Of a stretch of DNA of 64,000 nt, positions 54,155 to 64,000 are shown piece by piece (position 1 is the stretch's first letter; each line of letters begins with the position of its first letter). Origin of the DNA: Branchipolynoe longqiensis (Eukaryota > Annelida > Polychaeta > Phyllodocida > Polynoidae); assembly GCA_030323885.1 (NCBI GenBank), contig CM059186.1, positions 146,569,810-146,633,809 on the forward strand. The letters run 5' to 3'. The notes beneath the pieces were generated by a model. The model was given only the letters and a program-made list of their open reading frames with translations. It was not told the origin of the DNA and did no database searches. The position numbers and the translations under genes are program-made.

Positions 54155-54481
54155 TATGTTTTTTGTTGTTTTTGTTGTTGAAGATTTATACTGCCTATCA
54201 TGGATAAGTCTGAATAGACTTGTTTTCACCATTAGACAGTTTGTCGATAGAAAGCCAGAGTCTACACTTTTACCGCCCCAAGGGATTTTTAACTTCCCAC
54301 ACCACATAGACATGGTATGAGAGCAACTGGCCTTTGATGACAACTGTAAGTTATACACAGTGGTGGAAATATAAATTTGCAGAGATGGGGGGCATGGGGA
54401 ATCGAACCACCGACCTTCAGATTAGGAGTCCGACCTGGGAAAAAATCAGACACTCTAACCACTCCGCCACAGAGAACACCA
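54155..54481 (-). mobile_element. SINE-B, full-length
   Basis: Starts on + with a T/G-rich tail (ttttttgttgtttttgttgt), then gaagatttatactgcctatc, agacagtttgtcgatagaaa, caccacatagacatggtatg, and ends with the B-box complement ggaatcgaaccacc and head gtccgacctgggaaaa + ctctaaccactccgcc. Paired with 60512-60855. Confidence 0.85.
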
Positions 54482-54529
54482 CAATGTGCATTTGGAATAT
54501 TGGATCATTGATAAGATAATACCTCTCGC

Positions 54530-55015
54530 ACCAACACCTGACCACACGCACCTCCCCACATGCACACCCACACACCACATACCCATGCCCACACACACAC
54601 CACACACCCATACCAACACGCTCACACACGCCCACACACACTCACACACACTCACACACACTCACACACTCTCTCACACACACACTCTCACACACGCACA
54701 CCCACACACCACATACCCATGCCCACACACACACACACCACACACCACACACCCATACCAACACGCTCACAGACGCCCACACACACTCACACACACTCAC
54801 ACACTCTCTCACACACACACTCTCACACACACTCCCACACACACACCTACCAACACACACCATCCACCACCCACATACCACCCACCACCCACACACACAC
54901 CACTCACCACACACACACACACACCACACACACCACCCACCACACACACCACCCAGTACATACACCACCCACCACGCACATCACCCAGTACACACACACA
55001 ACCCGCACACACACA
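54530..55015. repeat. (CA)n-rich compound microsatellite
   Basis: cacacac, ccacac and acccatacc words. A segment of about 134 bases (from cacacccacacaccacatac) is duplicated in tandem at 54563 and 54697. His-Thr-rich and Cys-Val-rich frames on both strands are artefacts. Confidence 0.9.
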
Positions 55016-55189
55016 TAGGCTCGTCACTGTGAGTAACAGCAACACAATGCCGGCTGCCCGTCTGGTTATCACCCAATAATTGGCCACCACCTCATTTCAC
55101 CGCGCATGAGCAGATCGGGAGGCTAACCTGCGCGCGATTGAATTGTGACCGGGGACGGACGGACGGACGTACGGACGGCCCGTCGATTG
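55016..55189. other. Unassigned, with (GGAC)n
   Basis: ggacggacggacgtacggac at 55154-55176. No other feature. Confidence 0.45.
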
Positions 55190-55525
55190 GTCGGTTGGTT
55201 GTTGGAGTTTGACGTCCTGGCAATATCTAAGGTCACATCAGGATGGGTACCGACTTATAACAGTGCACACTTATGGTGACTTCATAGTGCTGTCCCACTG
55301 GGAAATCAGACTCCCGGTAGCATGACCCGATATCCTACTCAGTCACATTATCCTGACACTGAGCTAACCAGTTCTTGTCCTATCCTATTAATGCCGAGCA
55401 CCAGGCTAGGAAGTGACAAGTATCAATTTTATAAGTCATTGTTTTGACTCGACCGAGAACCGAACTCCTGATCTCCCGCATGCGAGGCCCGCGCTCTACC
55501 GATTCGGTCACCCAGGCCCGGTGAA
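55190..55525 (-). mobile_element. SINE-A, full-length
   Basis: From ggtcggttggttgttggagt to the second-type head complement ctctaccgattcggtcaccc. Body complete. Confidence 0.85.
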
Positions 55526-56331
55526 GGTTGGAGTGGAGGTGGGTGGGTGTGTGCGTGGGTAGGTAGGTGGGTGGGTGGGTGAGTGGGTGGCTGGAGGTGG
55601 GGGAGATAAGCGCACGTGTCACTAACGGTTTTAATCAAGCCGAGCACGGCGGCGACCAACCGCACACCGGAAGTGTACTGCCCCCGCACTCCCCCTACCC
55701 CCCCCCCTCCCCGCCACCACTACCACCAGTGCCACCACTGCCACAACTCGAACAGCTTTGCGATTGCCATGGAAACGGGGGCGGCAGAAAACCAGCGACA
55801 GTGGCCGGCGCCTTCTTCCCAGGCGGCGCAATCATAACAACAATTTCCTGGCAACGCCGGCCCGCACAAAACAAAGGAGCTGTGCTGATCGATGGACGAA
55901 GCGCAACAATAATTACAATCATGTTAGTTAGTTAGTTGTGGGGTGGTTTTATTTGGGGTGGTTTCATTATCAATGATAGCATCGGGTAAAAAGAAATTGG
56001 ATTGATTTCCAACGACTACACCGGAAGATGGGCATCATCCGCGCCCGCGTTGCTATGGTGTTGACAATGCATAATGCTTTCCTCCACCATCATAATGGGG
56101 TCATGACCCCATTTGCTCTCTTGGGGGGGTCCTCTGATAAGAGATAGATACTGGCAGGGAGTGTGCGGTATCACTGGTAACCATGATCACTCTCAGCATG
56201 ATCATTCTTGCACACACATTGCATGGGAATCTGACCAATCTGACAGTCGTGGTTGAAGTGGTGATTACCCACTCGCAGGTGGCGCCACGTGTGAGATGAT
56301 GGAACTAGTGCATGGTTAACATATAATGTAG

Positions 56332-56336
<5 letters not shown>
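55526..56336. other. Low-complexity patches and unassigned DNA
   Basis: GGTGGGT patch at 55537-55605, C-rich patch at 55678-55735. The 122-codon frame 55567-55935 spans both and has no recognised domain. The rest is unique. Confidence 0.4.

Positions 56337-56386
<50 letters not shown>
56337..56386. repeat. (TA)n microsatellite
   Basis: About 48 bases of pure TA. Confidence 0.95.
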
Positions 56387-56388
<2 letters not shown>

Positions 56389-56756
56389 ATATATAAGCAA
56401 ATGATGTACATAACTAAATATGGAAGAGGAAGGAGGGGGCAAGTCCCGATAAGGTATCTGTTATTTATTATTAGTTGTAGCATTTATGATTAATACCTAT
56501 TATTTATGAGTATCATATATTATTATTATTTATTATTAATATTTACTATTGTGTATTATTAGGCATTATTATTATGTATTATTATTATTGTTGCTATTTC
56601 TTATCTTTTGTTATTATTTGTCTTTATTATTTTAATTTTGTTTATTTTATTATTATTTATTAATATACATTATTATTGTGCATTGCTATATCCCAATAAT
56701 GAGGTGGTGCCATTTCTGGCGACCATATATATTATGGGATATAACTGAAAGGAAAC
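56387..56756. repeat. ATT/TTA-rich low-complexity DNA
   Basis: Imperfect ttattatta words from 56455 to 56690. Confidence 0.75.
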
Positions 56757-57030
56757 CGCTCGAGTCAAACCAATGACTTAAAAATTTATACTTGTCGCTT
56801 CCTACCCAGCCGCTCGGTATTATTAGGATAGGGCAAGGACTGGTTGGCTCAGTGTCAAGATAATGTGACTGAGTGGGATATTCGGTCATAGTGGTGGTGG
56901 TCTGGTCTCCCAGTGGGGCATCACTATGAAGTCACCCTGAGTGTACACTGTCACAAGTCGGTACCCTTCCTGATATGACCTTAGACGTTGCTAGGACGTA
57001 AAACAACAACAAACAAAACAAACAAACTGA
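56757..57030 (+). mobile_element. SINE-A, head missing
   Basis: Starts ctcgagtcaaaccaatgact, just after the B box, and runs to caacaacaaacaaaacaaac. Confidence 0.8.
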
Positions 57031-57104
57031 AAGGAAAATATCCCTGTTTATATTTCCATAGTTTCTTATAGTATCTATACATATATTGGTGTATATATAC
57101 ATAT

Positions 57105-57150
<46 letters not shown>

Positions 57151-57155
57151 TATAT
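57105..57155. repeat. (TA)n microsatellite
   Basis: TA run within a CATATA-rich segment. Confidence 0.9.
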
Positions 57156-57239
57156 ATATTACACCCTACATAATCGGCCGGCCGTTCCCATAGCAGCCAT
57201 AACAGTGTACATGTTGGAGAGCAACATGGTTAATTTGCG

Positions 57240-57660
57240 CGCGACATGGGGACGGTTGAAGCCCTCCTCTCCCCTGCCGCCACATGCCAACTCCTCTCCC
57301 TACTCGCTTTCATCCCCCCTTCTCCCCTGCCCCCCCCCCCTTCGCACCCCCCCCCCCCCCTGCCCCCACCCCCCTGCTGTCATCTCCCCTACCGGCTTTA
57401 ACACCCTCCACGGCTCCGAACCCTCCCGGCGCTAATCCCCCCCCCCCATTTTTTCTCCCCCCCCCCGCGCACACCAAGAATTCAAACTCCCCCCCCCTCC
57501 AGCCTCGGGAGAACCGCTCATGCCTCGCGAGACAGCCCTCACACCTCCCCCGAGACCCTGCCTCCAGCAGGATAAAAGCAGCCCCCATCCACGGTCCTAG
57601 ACACTCTCCTCCTCACGCCGGACCAGACACCACCACGTACTCGGCCGCCCTCCCACACCT
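57240..57660. repeat. C-rich pyrimidine tract
   Basis: Many C runs of 6-14 (57331-57500). The Pro-rich frames 57205-57667 and Gly-rich minus frame are artefacts. Confidence 0.75.
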
Positions 57661-58429
57661 ACAATAAATACGCGCAAGGTTGAGAGGCCCTGATTCACTG
57701 TAACTTCCTGGATTGAACTCTTAACTGACCCACAGCTGACTCCACTACAACCTCGGGAAATACCATACCCGACTTCAAAACCTGACGCCGCACATGTAAC
57801 TACTCGCATGCATCGTTTAGACAACTTGTTCATTCGCACCTTGTACTCCTACCTAGCATAAGCATAGTTAGCCTCACCTGCTTCTCAGGCCTTGATTACT
57901 ACCTGATCTGTACATAGCCACTGATTGTCTTTATGTTACTTGTTGCCGCGGTCGCTGAATAAATACCGCTTTATACCCAGTCCCCTTGTCGTGTCGTAAA
58001 TTATCGGTCCCCGCCCAGTGAGCCCTGCACTTCGCATGTCTCGGTGAATATTTGATGTCAACAGCTTGTAGCGAACATGAGCTCCTGTTTTGTTTTTGTG
58101 TGTGTGTTTTGTTTCTCCTTCTTTTAATTGTTCTGCTCCTTCTTTCCATTTCGTGTGTTGCTGTTCAGTTAAAAGAAGGTCAACCGAGTGATACAAGAAA
58201 AAGAAAGGACGTGACGTGAATCTTTTAAATGCGCCACAGGGTCTGGTCTGGGTTGTTTTGAATATGCATGAGGGTCACGTGGTTGTTTGGGGTGATGAAG
58301 ATGGTGGGCAAGGCAAGCGACATCCTCGTGCCGAAAAAAATGTTTAAAAACGTCACGTGATTTTACCATGTATTGCTTGGATGAATATTCACTATATATT
58401 GGCAAACTATTCAAATCTTAGAAATGTAC
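57661..58429. other. Unassigned DNA with an AATAAA signal
   Basis: gctgaataaataccgcttta at 57953-57972 is followed by cccttgtcgtgtcgtaaatt, an arrangement like an LTR R/U5 region or a host transcript 3' end. I cannot define ends. The minus frames 57931-58414 are unrecognised. Confidence 0.3.
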
Positions 58430-58757
58430 TTGGTGCGGTAATCGAATCGGTAGAGCACAGGCCTCGCGTGTGGGAGATCAGGAGTTTGGTTCCCGGTTAA
58501 GTCAAACCAATGACTGATAAAAATTTATACTTGTCGCTTCCTAGCCTGGTGCTCGGCATTAATAGAATAGGGCAAGGACTGGTTAGCTCAGTGTCAGAAT
58601 AATGTGACTCAGTGGGATATCGGTTCGGTGCCAATGGTCTGTTTTCAGAGGGGGACATCACTATAAAATCACCAGAGTGTCCACTGTCACAAGTCTGTAC
58701 CCGTCCTCATATGATCTTAGATGTTGCTAGGATGTAAAACAACAACAAACAAACATC
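58430..58757 (+). mobile_element. SINE-A, full-length, second-type head
   Basis: Head ggtaatcgaatcggtagagc, altered B box (gtttggttcccgg), full body, caacaacaaacaaac tail. Confidence 0.85.
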
Positions 58758-59022
58758 GGTTTCTGGTCAAGCCAAAGCAATGACCAATTGATACTTGTCG
58801 CTTCCTAGCCTGGTGCTCGGCATTAATAGGATAGGGCAAGGACTGGTTACCTCAGTGTCAGAATAATATCACTGAGTGGAATATCGGGTGATGGTACCGG
58901 CTGTCTGCTTTCCCAGTTGGGCAGCACTATAAAGTCGCCATGAGTATGCACTGTCACATGTCGGTACCCGTCCTGATATGACCATATATGTTACCAGGAC
59001 GCAAAACTCCAACAACCAATCA
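58758..59022 (+). mobile_element. SINE-A, tandem neighbour, head missing
   Basis: Starts cggtttctggtcaagccaaa directly after the tail of the previous copy and ends ccaggacgcaaaactccaac + aaccaatc. The two copies have different tail types, so this is not a simple tandem duplication. Confidence 0.8.
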
Positions 59023-59124
59023 CCATCTTAGAAATATTAACTGCATTGCACTCATAACTAGTAAGCTATACGATACTTGGTCTAATGCTTCTGCACAGAT
59101 CAGCCAGTACCCACTGGGTTGGAT

Positions 59125-59190
59125 TGTTTGTTGGTTTGTTGGTGTTTTACATCCTAGCAACATATATAGTCACATCAGGACGGTACTGGG
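59125..59190 (-). mobile_element. SINE-A tail scrap
   Basis: ttgtttgttggtttgttggt followed by ttttacatcctagcaaca + tatatagtcacatcaggac. Confidence 0.65.
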
Positions 59191-59329
59191 TTGGATCTCA
59201 AATAGACAATTATGGATAGGGGTAGCTAGATTTAAAGCCATAGTCACTATGAAATATTATTCAAATTAGTGTTTGTGCTAGTGTCCTTGGTGAATTTTAT
59301 GGCAGTGAACTGATTCTTCATAAACTTCC

Positions 59330-59660
59330 AGACCGGACAAGATGCCTGAATAAGTAGCAGAAGGTTTGGAGTTCGAATTCCATCCGAGTCAAACCAATGA
59401 CATAAATTTAATACTTGTCACTACCTAGCCTGGCGCTCGGCATTACTAGGATAGGCACTGATAGGACAAGTACTGATTAGCACAGTGTCAGGATAATGTG
59501 ACTGGGTCGAGTATCGGATCATGGTGCCGGTGGCCTGGTCTCCCAGTGGAGCAGCACTATAAAGTCGCATTGGTGCGCACTGTCAGAAGTCGGTACCCGT
59601 CCTGATATGACCTTAGATGTTGCTAGGACGTAAAACAATACCAAACGACAACTAACAACA
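59330..59660 (+). mobile_element. SINE-A, nearly full-length
   Basis: Head remnants gaccggacaagatgcctgaa, B-box remnant ggagttcgaattcc, a small internal duplication (taggataggcactgatagga), full 3' half and caataccaaacgacaac tail. Confidence 0.8.
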
Positions 59661-59764
59661 TCATACACTTCGCCTATAATTAGTAATTAGTAAGTCTAAT
59701 CCGATTTCAGTTCTATTGCATAGAGTACTAAGCTTATCATTCTGTATATATGTATCCTTGCCTA

Positions 59765-60030
59765 TGTCATTCTGACACATTTCTTTCAAGGAAACCTGAT
59801 ACCGCCACATAGGCTACTCTTTCTGATAAGCAGCAAGGGGTCTTTTATATGCACTTTCCCACAGGCAGGACAACACATTCCACAGCCATTGATGAACCAG
59901 TTGTGGACCACTGGTAGGAACGGAAAATAGCGCAAACTACAAATGTGTCCACTGAGCAGGATCGATAGGATGGCCCACCCCTACATAGCTGGACACTCTA
60001 CTGCTTGAGCTACGTCCCGCTGCTATACTC
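59765..60030 (-). mobile_element. tRNA-derived SINE with mollusc-type conserved block
   Basis: Minus-strand head gggacgtagctcaagcagta (A box gtagctcaagcagtagag) and B-box-like tatcgatcctg. Then comes a block that reads on + as ccacataggctactctttct, gataagcagcaaggggtctt, ttatatgcactttcccacag, gcaggacaacacattccaca. I recall this block from SINEs spread through many mollusc genomes, which is the main taxonomic clue here. That is memory, not a search. Single copy in the window. Confidence 0.7.
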
Positions 60031-60511
60031 TTCTTGTCAGATCCTGAGAATTGTGAATGAGCAAAGTTATCTTGGTCACGTGACTGGGGCTATAGGCGCC
60101 TGAGTAGGCAATCAATGATAGATAGCACACCTGTCATTTGATTTCCTCTTGGGGTTGAGGGAGACTTGTGGGTGTGGGTGTGAGGGGGTGTGTGAGTGGG
60201 GGTACCCAGCCTGCTCCTCTACAACGATCAATATTATCGGCATAGCCGCCGAGAATGCATCATTTGACGCCATTCATTTTGCTATTGTCTTAAAGATAAT
60301 GGTACTGTTTCATTGCATGTTTCAATATGCATTATTTAAAGAATATAGGTAGATATATATGTACTTTTATAATCTCCAATTGTTCTAATCTCCCATGGGC
60401 GGATTCCAAGCAGTGTCTCCAGACAATACCTTAGGGGGAAGATAAATTAATGTACATTAATTTGCAAACATTGATTAAATATGATCTTATTGTTAGTTAA
60501 ACCAAGGAAGT
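60031..60511. other. Unassigned non-coding DNA
   Basis: GTGTGGG-type patch at 60168-60205. No domain recognised. Confidence 0.35.
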
Positions 60512-60855
60512 GTGTTCTCTGTGGTTAGAGTGGGTAGAGTGTCCGACTTTTTTATAGGTCGGACTCCTAATCTGAAGGTCCGTGGTTCGATTCCCTGTGC
60601 CCCCCCCCCCGACCTCTGCCAATTTGGAGTTCCACTGCTGTGTGTAAGTTATAACTTACAGCGTCGTTAAAGGCTGGTTGCCCTCCATACCATGTCTATG
60701 TGGTGTGGCAGGTTAAAAATCCCTTGGGTCGGTAAAAATGTAGGCTCGGGCTTTCTATCGACAAACTGTCTAATGGTGAAAAGAAGTCTATTTAGACTTA
60801 TCCATGATAGGTGGTATGAATCTTCAAGAAAAAAAAAAGTAAGAAAAAAATAAAG
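60512..60855 (+). mobile_element. SINE-B, full-length
   Basis: Head gtggttagagtgggtagagt, exact B-box match ggttcgattcc at 60584-60594, a C run (60600-60609) shared in position with a G run of the partner, then ccataccatgtctatgtggt, tttctatcgacaaactgtct and an A-rich tail. Confidence 0.85.
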
Positions 60856-60979
60856 GAAGTTCACAAAGTACTTTATTCCTGGATATAACTCGGGCGTATT
60901 TAAAGAGTTAATAAAATCATGTGGATGGTTATTAGGTGGGTTATATATATTATATCATTTGAAGTGGTCGAGTGGACAT

Positions 60980-61035
60980 TTTGTTTGTTTGTTGGGGTTT
61001 TGCACCCTGGCAACATCTCAGGTCATATCAGTATG
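60980..61035 (-). mobile_element. SINE-A tail scrap
   Basis: ttgtttgtttgttggggttt to caggtcatatcagtatg. It leads directly into the next array. Confidence 0.65.
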
Positions 61036-61039
61036 TGGC

Positions 61040-61785
61040 ACAAGTTAAGTGCTAATACTGATAGGTGACACCAGTTAAGTGCTAATCCTAATATATGACA
61101 CCAGTTAGGTGTCACTGCTAATAGGTGAAACTAGTTAAGTGCTAATAATAAGTGACGCCAGTTAAGTGCTAATACCGATAGATGACACCAGTTAAGTGCT
61201 AATCCTAATATGTGACACCAGTTGAGTGTCACTGCTAATAGGTGAAACTAGTTAAGTGCTCATAATAAGTGACACCAGTTCAGTGCTAATACTGATAGGT
61301 GACACCAGTTAAGTGCTAATCCTAATATGTGACACCACTTAAGTGTCACTGCTAATATGTGAAACTAGTTAAGTGCTAATAATAAGTGACACCAGTTAAG
61401 TGCTAATACTGATAGGTGACACCAGTCAAGTGTCACTGCTAATAGGTGAAACTAGTTAAGTGCTAATAATATGTGACTCCAGTTAAGTGCTAATGATAAT
61501 AGGTGACATGACTTAAGAGCTAATGCTAAGAGATGACACGAGTTAAATACTAATGCTACTAGGTGATACCAGTTACGCGCTAATAGGTGACACCAGTTAA
61601 GTAATAATGCTAATAGGTGACACCAGTTAAGTGCTAATAGGTGACACCAGTTAAGTGATAATGCTAATAGGTGACACCAGTTACATGCTAATAGGTGACA
61701 CAAGTTAAGTGATAATGCTAATAGGTGACACCAGTTAAATGTTACTAGGTGACGCCAGTTAAGTGCTAATAGGTGACACTGCTGG
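61040..61785. repeat. About 30-bp minisatellite with 117-bp higher-order unit
   Basis: Units centre on ggtgacaccagttaagtgct. From 61051 four variants (30+30+30+27) form a 117-base block: gctaatactgatag appears at 61051, 61168 and 61285. After about 61480 the order breaks down and short 19-30 base units follow. The Leu-Asn-Trp-Cys-His minus frame (61452-61811) is an artefact. Confidence 0.9.
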
Positions 61786-62105
61786 TGCAGGAAATTTGCA
61801 GGTGCATTCATTGCTCTACGATGAATTATTTATATTTAAATAGCAATTTATTCACTGTGTGCAAGTACATGCAATGTGGAGTGTCCCACTTAGAACAGTA
61901 CACCTAGTGCTGAGTGCTACACGAACAAGGCCCCAGTCAGTATAACCCGGTCCCCAGTGCCACCACGTGTACCACTGGCCGGGAAGCCAGTGCCACCTGG
62001 TGACACTGACTTCTCATACGGCTCATTGCTATACACCGAGAGGCATAATCGCACCGCTATCGGCGCTATTCGTCGCTCTCGGCGTGATATATAGCACCCG
62101 GCCGA
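61786..62105. other. Unassigned non-coding DNA
   Basis: Unique; the phrase gtgccaccacgtgtaccact, tggccgggaag has local symmetry. No gene recognised. Confidence 0.35.
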
Positions 62106-62107
62106 CA

Positions 62108-62690
62108 TGATGCGCCCCCCCCCCTCCATCCTCTCTCCACCCTCTTCCCACCCCATTTCTCCCATACCCTACCGCACCCCTCCCTTCCTCCATCCTCTCT
62201 CCACCCTCTTCCCACCCCCTTTCTCCCATACCCGACCCCAACACCCCCCTTCCTTCCCCCCCCCCCCAGCACCTTTCCCAACCCGTCCCTCCCCAGACCG
62301 CCCCTCCCAGTCCCACCACTCTCCTTCCCCTTCCCCTCCCCCCTCCTCTTCCTGACCTTCCCCCATCTTCCCCTCCATAGTACCTCTCTCCTCGCCCCTC
62401 CCCACCCTCTTTTACTCATACCACTCCCCGCCTCCCTCCCCGCCCCTCCCTCCACCTTTCCCATCCCGTCCCTGCCCATCCCCTGCCCTTCACCTTCCCC
62501 TCCCCTTCCCGACTCTTCCTCCACCTCCTTTCCTTCCGTAGCCGCACCCTCCCCTCCCCACCCATTTCCCACATACCGCCCCTACTCCATTCCCACCCCT
62601 CCCCGCCTCATCCCTCTTCTCTCCCCCTCTCCACCTCTCCGCCCCCTCCCTCTCCTCTTCTCACCGCCTCGTCCAGCCCTCCCGACCAAA
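62108..62690. repeat. CCTCCCC pyrimidine tract
   Basis: Almost purine-free on + for 580 bp. The phrase ccatcctctctccaccctct + tcccacccc is repeated at 62125 and 62188. Gly/Glu-rich minus frames are artefacts. Confidence 0.9.
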
Positions 62691-62691
62691 C

Positions 62692-63035
62692 GGGATGGCT
62701 GAATGAGTTGAGCGTCCATATCCTCTTGTTGGTAGGTCGTGGGGATTCGAACCCGCAGGTTCGAACCCTGGTCGAGTCAAACCAATTACTTTAAATGTAA
62801 TACCCATGGCTCCCTAGCCAGGCGCTCGGCATTATTAGGATAAGGCAAGGACTGGTTGGCTCAGTGTCAGGATAATATGACTGAGTGGGATATCAGGTCA
62901 CAGTGTTGGCGGCCTGTTCTCCCAGTGGGGCAGCATTATAAAGTCGCCATGAGTGTGCGGTGTCGCAAGTCGGTATCCATCCTAATCTAACCTTAGATGT
63001 TGCCAGGACATAAATCTCCAACAACCAACCAACAG
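62692..63035 (+). mobile_element. SINE-A, full-length
   Basis: Head accaaacgggatggctgaat, a doubled B-box region (gattcgaacccgcaggttcg + aaccctgg), full body, ctccaacaaccaaccaac tail. Confidence 0.85.
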
Positions 63036-63289
63036 CCCATTCGTTGCATTGTGGTGGCCCGAAAGGCCCAGGACACAATACAAATAGGGCACAAGTGATG
63101 CCTAAAGACAAGCACCTCACCTCTCCCACCCACCCTTAACCCCACATGATCACCCAATCTCAGGATACATGGTGTTCGGGGAATTGGATTATTATGGATA
63201 GGATATGTTGGTAGTGGATACGGGAAGACAAATAACGTAGACGATGTGTGTGGAACAATGAAGGAGGAGGAGTGAGTAAATGAGTCCGC
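63036..63289. other. Unassigned non-coding DNA
   Basis: No feature recognised. Confidence 0.35.
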
Positions 63290-64000
63290 TATTGGGGGCA
63301 GTGCCCGGCATGGTGAGGGTGCTGTGCCCGGCATGGTGAGGGGGCAGTGCCCAGTATGGTGAGGGGCAGTGCATTATATGATGAGGGGCAGTGCCTGGTA
63401 TTGTGAGGGGCCAGTGCCTGGTATAGTGAGGCGCAGTGCATGATATGGTGAGGGGGCAGTGCCCGGTATGGTGAGTGGGCAGTGCCCGGTATAGTGTGGG
63501 GCAATGCATGATATGGTGAGGGGCAGTGCCCGGTATGGTGAGGGGCAGTGCCCAGGATGGTGAGGGTGAAGTGCCCGGTATGGTCAGGGGGCAGTCCCCG
63601 GTATGGTGAAGGGCAGTTCATGATATGGTGAGGGGGCAGTGCCCCCGTATAGTGAGGGGGAAGTGCCCAGTATCATGATGGGGCAGTGCCCGGTATGGTG
63701 AGGGGGCATTTCCCGGTATGGTGAGGGGGCAGTGCCCGATATGGTGCGGAGCAGTGCCCGGTACATTGAGGGGGCAGTGCCGGTATAGTGATGGGGCAGT
63801 GCCCGGTATGGTGAGGGGACAGTGCATGGTATGGTGAGGGGCAGTGCCCGATATGGTGAGGGGTCAGTTCCCGGTATGGGGAGTGGGCAGTGCCCGGTAT
63901 AGTGAGGGGCAGTGCATGATACGGTGAGGGACAGTGCCCAGTATGGTAAGGGGCAGTGCCCGGCATGGTGAGGGTGAAGTGCCCGGTATGGTGAGGGGGC
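63290..64000. repeat. About 22-24-bp minisatellite running off the window
   Basis: About 31 units of gcagtgcccggtatggtgag + ggg, with variants gcagtgcatgatatggtgag. Minus frames (His-Thr-Gly-His-Cys-Pro runs) are artefacts. The right end is not seen. Confidence 0.9.

Noticed and set aside
54486..55079. His/Thr-rich 197-codon protein
   Set aside because: CA-rich microsatellite with overlapping frames on both strands.
63192..63966. His-Thr-Gly-His-Cys-Pro repeats as a zinc-binding protein
   Set aside because: Translation of a 22-24-bp minisatellite. Unit length is not a multiple of three, and several frames are open.

Overview
The window looks like non-coding, repeat-dominated nuclear DNA from a metazoan, most likely a lophotrochozoan and probably a mollusc. 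I recognise no intact host protein-coding gene, no functional tRNA or rRNA gene and no CRISPR array. The host guess rests on many tRNA-derived SINEs with Pol III A and B boxes, LINE fragments, AT/CA microsatellites, and one SINE (59765-60030) whose block I recall from mollusc genomes. That recollection is not a search result. Long open frames across the window are almost all by-products of tandem repeats or base-biased tracts without stop codons.

Layout. 1-4.3 kb: a 38-bp satellite (1046-4266) interrupted by a SINE and by a 659-bp insertion. 4.7-12 kb: TTAA-bounded MITEs (about 350 bp), tRNA-SINEs, LINE 3' pieces and the first element of a TIR family starting AGGCYCTGTCACAC. 12.5-17.5 kb: AT microsatellite, an LTR with a nested insertion, purine tracts, a C/G-homopolymer TIR element and a second AGGCYCTGTCACAC-type element. 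18-22 kb: pogo-like MITEs and an 870-bp TATAYAC satellite. 22.5-24.5 kb: a 2-kb TIR element containing a SINE and a direct duplication. 25-32 kb: solo LTR, LINE ends, SINEs and a GGY-codon-like minisatellite. 32-43 kb: an 18-bp minisatellite, GA- and CA-rich tracts, a LINE inside a MITE, and an LTR holding a 35/36-bp array. 42.9-45 kb: a MITE with three insertions, next to another TIR element. 46-64 kb: pogo-like MITEs, a second solo LTR, a 1.9-kb satellite with 74-bp and 370-bp higher-order periods, more SINE families, a 30/30/30/27-bp array and a terminal minisatellite that runs off the window.

The parts form a mobile-element ecosystem rather than a pathway. LINE fragments share 3' sequence with a non-autonomous SINE (three copies, each with target-site duplications). 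SINEs sit inside DNA elements, and LTRs and satellites carry later insertions, so a relative order of events can be read. The most distinctive feature is a set of five TIR elements with shared ends and flanking TAA/TWA triplets. Their interiors are unalike and look like amplified short words, yet each holds a related palindromic core of the form AAGTTTTG-n-CAAAACTT.
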